A stretch of DNA of 64,000 nucleotides. It comes from Stutzerimonas stutzeri (GTDB lineage Bacteria > Pseudomonadota > Gammaproteobacteria > Pseudomonadales > Pseudomonadaceae). Below the pieces are notes generated by a model, which ran no database searches, had not been told where the DNA came from, and saw nothing but the letters and a program-made list of their open reading frames with translations. Below are positions 59,056 to 64,000 of this stretch, piece after piece; positions within the stretch are counted from its first letter, which is position 1; the number at the start of each line of letters is the position of its first letter. The translations under genes were made by a program, and so were the position numbers. The stretch is from assembly GCF_018138085.1 (NCBI RefSeq), contig NZ_CP073105.1, forward strand, positions 4,402,001 through 4,466,000, in the 5' to 3' direction.

Positions 59056-60266
59056 GCGAAGCCGGAAGCCAGAAGCCGAACGCTGGTAACGAAGAGCGCA
59101 CGGACAGCCTCCAGCTTCCAGCTCCCGGCTTCGAGCTGCCGCCGCTGGCGGCCTACATCCATATCCCCTGGTGCGTGCGCAAGTGCCCTTACTGCGACTT
59201 CAACTCGCATGCAGCCGGCCCGTCGCTACCCGAAGACGCCTATGTTGCGGCATTGCTGGCCGATCTGGACTGCGATCTGGATCAGGCGCAGGGGCGCGCG
59301 CTCAGCTCGATCTTTTTTGGTGGCGGTACGCCGAGCCTGTTCTCGGCCCAGGCGCTGGGCCGGATTCTCGAGGGACTGGAACAGCGGATCGGCTTTGCCG
59401 ACGACATCGAGATCACCTTGGAAGCCAATCCGGGCACCTTCGAGCAAGCGAAATTCCGCGACTACCGCAGCCTGGGAATCAACCGCCTTTCGATTGGCGT
59501 GCAGAGCTTCCAGGCCGACAAGCTGAAAGCACTGGGGCGTATCCACGATGGAGACGAAGCGGTGCGCGCCGCGGACATGGCGCGCGCGGCCGGCTTCGAC
59601 AACTTCAACCTGGACCTGATGCACGGCCTGCCCCAGCAAAGCCTGGACGATGCCCTCGGCGACCTGCGCACCGCCATCGCCCAGCAGCCGACGCATCTTT
59701 CCTGGTATCAACTCACGGTCGAACCCAACACCGAGTTCTGGAACCGACCGCCCACGCTTCCCGAGGACGAGACACTGTGGGATATCCAGGAGGCGGGCCA
59801 GGCACTGCTCGCCGAACACGGCTACCGGCAGTACGAAACCTCGGCCTATGCGCAGCCCGGACGCCAGGCGCGCCACAACCTCAACTACTGGACCTTCGGC
59901 GACTTCCTCGGCCTCGGTGCCGGCGCCCATGGCAAGGCCAGCAGTCCCGACGGACAGATCCGTCGCCACTGGAAGACGCGCCTACCCAAGGACTACCTCG
60001 ACCCGGCAAAACGCTTCCGCGCGGGAGACAAGCTGCTCGAACCGGACGAGCTGCCCTTCGAATTTCTGATGAATGTGCTGCGCCTCACCGACGGCGTTCC
60101 GTCAGCACTGTTCACTGGACGCACCGGCCTGTCGACGACGCAGCTCGCCGAGGGCCGCCACGAGGCCGAAGCGCGTGGACTGCTGGAGCCTGATCCGCAG
60201 CGCTTGGTCGCCACGGCCAAGGGCCAGTTATTCCTCAACGACCTGCTGCAGCTTTTCCTGCCCTAA
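59052..60266 (+). CDS. hemW: HemW, radical SAM haem chaperone (CPO-like), with repeat-derived N-terminus
   Basis: 404 residues. Radical SAM cluster Cys41-x3-Cys45-x2-Cys48 in [58 protein letters not shown] and the HemW C-terminal domain follow. Formerly annotated as oxygen-independent coproporphyrinogen oxidase; HemW instead delivers haem to respiratory enzymes. Residues 2-28 are unusual: homologues begin a few residues before the IHIPWC stretch, but here the region is encoded by a palindromic repeat (59057-59133). No alternative in-frame start exists before the first cluster cysteine. Confidence 0.94.
   Translation: MSEAGSQKPNAGNEERTDSLQLPAPGFELPPLAAYIHIPWCVRKCPYCDFNSHAAGPSLPEDAYVAALLADLDCDLDQAQGRALSSIFFGGGTPSLFSAQALGRILEGLEQRIGFADDIEITLEANPGTFEQAKFRDYRSLGINRLSIGVQSFQADKLKALGRIHDGDEAVRAADMARAAGFDNFNLDLMHGLPQQSLDDALGDLRTAIAQQPTHLSWYQLTVEPNTEFWNRPPTLPEDETLWDIQEAGQALLAEHGYRQYETSAYAQPGRQARHNLNYWTFGDFLGLGAGAHGKASSPDGQIRRHWKTRLPKDYLDPAKRFRAGDKLLEPDELPFEFLMNVLRLTDGVPSALFTGRTGLSTTQLAEGRHEAEARGLLEPDPQRLVATAKGQLFLNDLLQLFLP
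59057..59133. repeat. Palindromic repeat inside the 5' end of hemW
   Basis: Left arm CGAAGCCGGAAGCCAGAAGC (59057-59076) and right arm GCTTCCAGCTCCCGGCTTCG (59114-59133) are complementary at 17 of 20 positions. The CCTCCAGCTTCCAGCTCCCGGC side resembles the ahcY-metF palindrome (14632-14698). It begins five bases after the hemW start codon and stays in frame. Confidence 0.75.
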
Positions 60267-60276
60267 GGACCCCCGC

Positions 60277-60600
60277 ATGGATCTTGTACTCGACCTCATC
60301 GCCACCCTGTCGCGCTGGAGCCGGCATCATCTGTTCGACATCTCGCTGGCGGTCATGGCGACCCTGTTCGTGCTGTTCGGGCCGGCGCTCAACGCCTGGG
60401 TCCAGAAGAACATCGGCGGCCTCAATTTCGTCCTGCGCACGCTCGCCTTCGTGGTGTTCTGCGCCGTGGTCTACGGCCTGGGCATCATCTACCTGAGCCC
60501 CTGGCTGGCCAAGGGCCTGGCCCAGTTCAACAACTACACCCTGGCTCCGGTGCTGTTGCTCCTGCTGTTCATCATCGGCGTGGTGGCCGACCGCAACTGA
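60277..60600 (+). CDS. DUF3392-family small membrane protein
   Basis: 107 residues with three hydrophobic helices (ISLAVMATLFVLFGPALNAW, FVLRTLAFVVFCAVVYGLGI, YTLAPVLLLLLFIIGVVA). Family members are short integral membrane proteins of unknown role next to hemW in Pseudomonas. The ATG at 60277 follows CTAAGGACCCCCGC, ten bases after the hemW stop. Confidence 0.82.
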   Translation: MDLVLDLIATLSRWSRHHLFDISLAVMATLFVLFGPALNAWVQKNIGGLNFVLRTLAFVVFCAVVYGLGIIYLSPWLAKGLAQFNNYTLAPVLLLLLFIIGVVADRN

Positions 60601-60606
60601 GCGGCG

Positions 60607-60969
60607 TCACTCCTCGCGCAAAAACCGATCGAGATCCACCGGTTCCCCGGGCGTGCCGTGCAGCTGGTGGCGCAGATCCTCGAACAGCGGATCGTAGTCG
60701 GCATGGAAGCCGAACAGCACATCGGCATGCAGGTTCACACCTCGTTTGCGCAAGCATTGGTGGATGCGCTGCATGAAGTTGAACGCCACGTCCCGGTGCA
60801 TCGAGAAATGCTCGTCGATCGGCGTTTCATCGACATGCCCATGTAGATGAAAGCAGGCCCACTCCGGTTTGTTCTCCGGTCCTTCGACATGGTAGTCGAG
60901 GACGAGGTGGAACCCGGGAAGGCCTGGCGAAGCCAGTCGACTGACTTCCGCGTGACCCGGTCTGAACAT
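60607..60969 (-). CDS. DUF5064-like hypothetical protein
   Basis: 120 residues, soluble. MFRPGHAEVSRLASPGLPGF opens it, and FSMHRDVAFNFMQRIHQCL with ADYDPLFEDLRHQLHGTPGE near the end resemble the Pseudomonas DUF5064 family as I remember it. No catalytic motif is evident. The strong ribosome site (TCAGGAGGATCT) supports the start. It converges with the DUF3392 gene and is divergent from arcD. Confidence 0.72.
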   Translation of the reverse strand: MFRPGHAEVSRLASPGLPGFHLVLDYHVEGPENKPEWACFHLHGHVDETPIDEHFSMHRDVAFNFMQRIHQCLRKRGVNLHADVLFGFHADYDPLFEDLRHQLHGTPGEPVDLDRFLREE

Positions 60970-61084
60970 AGATCCTCCTGATAGCTACTTGCGCCATGCA
61001 CCGTGTCTGGGACGGCACCTTTCCGCCGCCTGAGGCAGTGCTCCAACGCCGGACCGATGCTGACATCGCCATTCCTGACCTTTG

Positions 61085-61098
61085 TTGACGCCCGTCAT
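61085..61098 (+). promoter_or_regulatory. ANR/FNR-type box in the arcD promoter
   Basis: TTGACGCCCGTCAT matches TTGA-N6-TCAA at seven of eight fixed bases. Its centre (61091/61092) is 41.5 bases before a predicted start near 61133, and TTCAAT (61121-61126) is then placed as the -10. This is the class II spacing expected for anaerobic activation of arcDABC by ANR. Confidence 0.68.
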
Positions 61099-61162
61099 GA
61101 CCGCTTCCCGGACGTAGGCATTCAATGGATTCCAGTTACACCATCCTTGAGGAGACAAGGTC

Positions 61163-62590
61163 ATGGCCGGGAATCCGAGGCAACTGAAACTCAGTGCGTT
61201 AGTGGCATTGGTAGTGGGATCGATGATCGGCGGCGGAGTTTTCTCCCTGCCACAGAATATGGCAGCCAGCGCCAGCGCGGGTGCCATTCTCATCGGCTGG
61301 GCGATCACCGCGGTCGGCATGCTGAGCCTGGCGTTCGTCTTCCAGACCCTGGCCAACCGCAAGCCCGAGCTCGACGCCGGCGTGTACGCCTATGCCAAAG
61401 CCGGCTTCGGCGATTACATGGGCTTTTCCTCCGCCTGGGGTTACTGGATCAGCGCCTGGATCGGCAACGTCAGCTACTTCGTCCTGCTGTTCAGTACGCT
61501 CGGTTACTTCTTCCCGATATTCGGCGAGGGCAATACCCTGCCAGCGGTCATCGGCGCCTCGGTGGTGCTGTGGGGCGTGCACATGCTGGTGCTGCGCGGC
61601 ATCCAGCAGGCCGCCTTCATCAACCTGATCAGCACCATCGCGAAGATCGTACCGCTGCTGCTGTTCGTGGTGATCGCCGCCGTGGCGTTTCGCCTGGACG
61701 TCTTCACCGCTGACTTCTGGGGCCAGGGCAATACCGAGCTCGGCAGCGTCATGCAACAGGTGCGAAACATGATGCTGGTGACCGTCTGGGTGTTCATCGG
61801 CATCGAGGGCGCCAGCGTGTATTCGGCGCGCGCCGAGCGACGCAGTGACGTCGGCAAGGCGACGGTGATCGGCTTCGTCAGCGTGCTGGCCTTGCTGGTG
61901 CTGGTGAACGTTCTGTCGATGGGCATCATGAACCAGGCTGAACTGGCCGGCCTGAAAAACCCCTCGATGGCCGGTGTGCTGGAGCAGGCGGTCGGGCGCT
62001 GGGGTGCGATCCTGATCAGCGTCGGGCTGGTGGTATCGCTGGCCGGTGCCCTGCTCTCCTGGACGCTGTTGTGCGCCGAGATTCTCTTCGCAGGCGCCCG
62101 CGACCACACCATGCCGAGTTTCCTGCGCAAGGAAAACGCCAACCACGTCCCGGCCAATGCACTGTGGCTGTCCAACGGGCTGATCCAGCTGTTCCTGATC
62201 ATCACCCTGTTCAACGCCTCGACCTACCTGAGCCTGCTCTATCTGGCCACCTCGATGATCCTGGTGCCGTATTTCTGGTCCGCCGCCTACGCCGTCCTGG
62301 TCGGGCTGCGGGGTGAAAGCTACGAAGGCCAGCCCGGCGAACGGCGCAAGGACCTGGCGATCGCGATCGTCGCCACGCTCTACGCGCTCTGGCTGCTCTA
62401 TGCCGGCGGTGTGCAGTACCTGCTGCTCTCCGCCCTGCTGTATGCCCCCGGCGCACTGTTCTTCGCCAAGGCCAAGCATGAGCGTGGCCAACCGGTATTC
62501 AGTGCGCTGGAGAAGGCGATCTTCGCAGCGGTGCTGATCGGCGCCGCCATCGCGGCCTACGGGCTCTACACCGGTTTCCTGTCCCTCTGA
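61163..62590 (+). CDS. arcD: Arginine/ornithine antiporter
   Basis: 475-residue inner-membrane APC-superfamily exchanger with about 12-13 helices. The first helix LSALVALVVGSMIGGGVFSL has the GSG-like substrate loop, and YAYAKAGFGDYMGFSSAWGY and FIGIEGASVYSARAERRSDV are typical of ArcD. It imports arginine and exports ornithine for ATP generation without oxygen. GAGGAGACAAGGTC precedes the ATG. First gene of the arcDABC operon; arcB and arcC would follow beyond the window. Confidence 0.96.
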   Translation: MAGNPRQLKLSALVALVVGSMIGGGVFSLPQNMAASASAGAILIGWAITAVGMLSLAFVFQTLANRKPELDAGVYAYAKAGFGDYMGFSSAWGYWISAWIGNVSYFVLLFSTLGYFFPIFGEGNTLPAVIGASVVLWGVHMLVLRGIQQAAFINLISTIAKIVPLLLFVVIAAVAFRLDVFTADFWGQGNTELGSVMQQVRNMMLVTVWVFIGIEGASVYSARAERRSDVGKATVIGFVSVLALLVLVNVLSMGIMNQAELAGLKNPSMAGVLEQAVGRWGAILISVGLVVSLAGALLSWTLLCAEILFAGARDHTMPSFLRKENANHVPANALWLSNGLIQLFLIITLFNASTYLSLLYLATSMILVPYFWSAAYAVLVGLRGESYEGQPGERRKDLAIAIVATLYALWLLYAGGVQYLLLSALLYAPGALFFAKAKHERGQPVFSALEKAIFAAVLIGAAIAAYGLYTGFLSL

Positions 62591-62617
62591 CCGTCGGGGC
62601 GAAAGCCCGGACATGCC

Positions 62618-62638
62618 GCCACCGTCACGAGCGGTGGC
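62618..62638 (+). repeat. Intercistronic hairpin between arcD and arcA
   Basis: GCCACCG (62618-62624) and CGGTGGC (62632-62638) form a perfect 7-bp stem with loop TCACGAG in the 97-base arcD-arcA gap. It may stabilise the arcABC end of a processed transcript. No T run follows. Confidence 0.5.
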
Positions 62639-62687
62639 CTGTCGCCGAGCACCCACAGGTGCGAGGCCTCTTTGAAGGAGAACTGCC

Positions 62688-63944
62688 ATGAACCCGCAAC
62701 CGATGCCGCTGGGCGTCCATTCCGAAGCCGGAAAACTGCGCAAGGTGATGGTCTGCTCACCCGGCCTGGCGCACCAGCGCTTGACCCCGGCCAACTGCGA
62801 CGAGCTGCTGTTCGACGACGTGCTCTGGGTTAGCCAGGCCAAGCGCGACCACTTCGATTTCGTTAGCAAGATGCGCGAACGGGGCGTCGAGGTGCTGGAA
62901 ATGCACAACCTGCTCACCGAGACGCTGGGAAATCCTGAAGCCCGCCAATGGATCCTCGACCACAAGATCACCGCCAATCAGGTCGGCGTCGGCCTGCAGA
63001 ACGAGGTGCGCGCCTGGCTCGAGGAGCAACAGCCGAGACAGCTGGCCGAATACCTGATCGGCGGTGTGTCGGGTAGCGATCTACCGGGCACCCACAGCGG
63101 CGAGATCGTCAGCCTGTTCCGCGACTATCTCGGCCACTCCAGCTTCATCCTGCCGCCCTTGCCGAACACGATATTCACCCGCGACACCAGTTGCTGGATC
63201 TACGGTGGCGTGTCGCTCAACCCCATGCACTGGACCGCGCGGCGTCAAGAAACCCTGCTCACGGCGGCCATCTACCGCTTCCATCCGCAGTTCGCCGGGC
63301 AGGACTTCAAGGTCTGGTACGGCGACCCGGAGCTCGACCATGGCCTGGCCACCCTCGAGGGCGGCGACGTCATGCCGATCGGCAAGGGTGTGGTCCTCAT
63401 CGGCATGGGTGAGCGCTCCTCACGCCAGGCCATCGGCCAGCTGGCGCAGTCGTTGTTCCGTCAGGGCGCCGCCGAACGGGTCATCGTCGCCGGCTTGCCG
63501 CGCTCACGCTCTGCCATGCACCTGGACACCGTGTTCAGCTTCTGTGACCGCGATCTGGTGACCATTTACCCAGAGGTGGTCAACGGCATCGTCGCCTTCA
63601 GCCTGCGGCCTGACGAAAGCAAGCCGGGCGGCATCGACCTGCGCCGGGAAAGCGCAGGCTTCCTGCAGGTGGTCGCCGAAGCCCTCGGCCTGCCGGCGCT
63701 GCGTGTGGTCGAAACCGGCGGCGACAGTTACGAGGTCGAACGCGAGCAGTGGGACGACGGCAACAACGTGGTCGCCCTGGAGCCCGGCGTGGTCATCGGC
63801 TACGACCGCAACACCTTCACCAACACGCAGCTGCGCAAGGCCGGCGTCGAGGTGATCACCATCAGCGCCAGCGAACTGGGCCGCGGCCGTGGCGGCGGCC
63901 ACTGCATGACCTGCCCGATCGTGCGCGACGCACTCGACTATTGA
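62688..63944 (+). CDS. arcA: Arginine deiminase
   Basis: 418 residues, cytoplasmic; hydrolyses arginine to citrulline and ammonia as the first step of the deiminase pathway. The N-terminus ([20 protein letters not shown]) and [15 protein letters not shown] are classic, [20 protein letters not shown] holds the substrate Asp/Glu residues, [12 protein letters not shown] the catalytic His, and the nucleophile Cys406 sits in [24 protein letters not shown] precedes the ATG. 55 bases remain to the window end, presumably leading to arcB. Confidence 0.98.
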   Translation: MNPQPMPLGVHSEAGKLRKVMVCSPGLAHQRLTPANCDELLFDDVLWVSQAKRDHFDFVSKMRERGVEVLEMHNLLTETLGNPEARQWILDHKITANQVGVGLQNEVRAWLEEQQPRQLAEYLIGGVSGSDLPGTHSGEIVSLFRDYLGHSSFILPPLPNTIFTRDTSCWIYGGVSLNPMHWTARRQETLLTAAIYRFHPQFAGQDFKVWYGDPELDHGLATLEGGDVMPIGKGVVLIGMGERSSRQAIGQLAQSLFRQGAAERVIVAGLPRSRSAMHLDTVFSFCDRDLVTIYPEVVNGIVAFSLRPDESKPGGIDLRRESAGFLQVVAEALGLPALRVVETGGDSYEVEREQWDDGNNVVALEPGVVIGYDRNTFTNTQLRKAGVEVITISASELGRGRGGGHCMTCPIVRDALDY

Positions 63945-64000
63945 TCAACCGATCATGCCGCCGGCCGCGCGCCGGCGACCTGCACAGAGGACGCTTGACC

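Noticed and set aside
61199..62977. A 592-codon open frame on the minus strand across arcD
   Set aside because: Antisense to a clear membrane transporter; its composition mirrors the hydrophobic codons of arcD.

Overview
The window is a high-GC gammaproteobacterial chromosome segment from the genus Pseudomonas sensu lato, most likely the P. stutzeri group (Stutzerimonas). The evidence is gene order remembered from P. aeruginosa: tkt-[ArsR/methyltransferase]-metK; ahcY-metF; a MexAB-OprM-type pump; bioA-rsmE; chpCBA-pilKJIHG-gshB-tonB-yqgE-ruvX-pyrR-pyrB-pyrC'; pilUT-yggS-proC-yggT; metX-metW-rdgB-hemW; then arcD-arcA. I saw no phage, insertion sequence, CRISPR array, tRNA or rRNA. This is mostly core genome with a few accessory insertions. 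Statements about gene order in other species are from memory and were not checked here.

Layout. 1-630: 5' part of transketolase (minus strand). 736-3316: a LysR regulator divergent from a clavaminate-synthase-like Fe(II)/2-oxoglutarate oxygenase and a LysE-type exporter, a compact amino-acid-modification cassette. 3333-5655: palindromic operator candidates, an ArsR-domain/methyltransferase fusion, metK and a terminator. 5731-12998: a DUF2780 protein, a YadGH-like ABC exporter, DNA ligase B, small exported proteins, a haem lipoprotein and a Na+/H+ antiporter. 13016-15640: promoter, SAH riboswitch, ahcY, a palindromic repeat and metF. 15699-17697: RNA helicase with a long leader. 17755-23607: RND efflux operon with a TtgR-like operator but no adjacent repressor gene. 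23737-24890: YceI and cytochrome b561. 25054-27270: bioA and rsmE. 27320-40525: the complete Pil-Chp chemosensory cluster. 40762-46714: gshB, tonB, yqgE, ruvX and the pyrimidine genes. 46750-49335: a TM2 protein and a two-gene radical SAM/DUF4130 DNA-repair-type operon behind a near-consensus LexA box. 49336-54116: pilU, pilT, yggS, proC, yggT. 54164-60969: a dynamin-like GTPase, metX-metW, DUF4426, rdgB, hemW, DUF3392 and a DUF5064-like protein. 61085-63944: an ANR-type site, arcD and arcA.

How it works together. Three themes recur. Twitching motility is represented by PilG/H/I/J/K and ChpA/B/C together with the retraction ATPases PilT and PilU. The activated methyl cycle and methionine supply are represented by MetK, AhcY, MetF and MetX/MetW, with an RNA sensor for SAH and a probable protein sensor beside metK. 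Pyrimidine synthesis is represented by PyrR, the PyrB-PyrC' pair and nearby housekeeping genes.

The best candidates for under-described biology are the LexA-box-controlled radical SAM/DUF4130 pair (47260-49335), the ArsR-methyltransferase fusion with nested palindromes at its promoter (3333-4396), the standalone amino-acid-hydroxylase-like enzyme with its own exporter and regulator (736-3316), and a repeat element that appears to have become coding sequence at the start of hemW (59057-59133).
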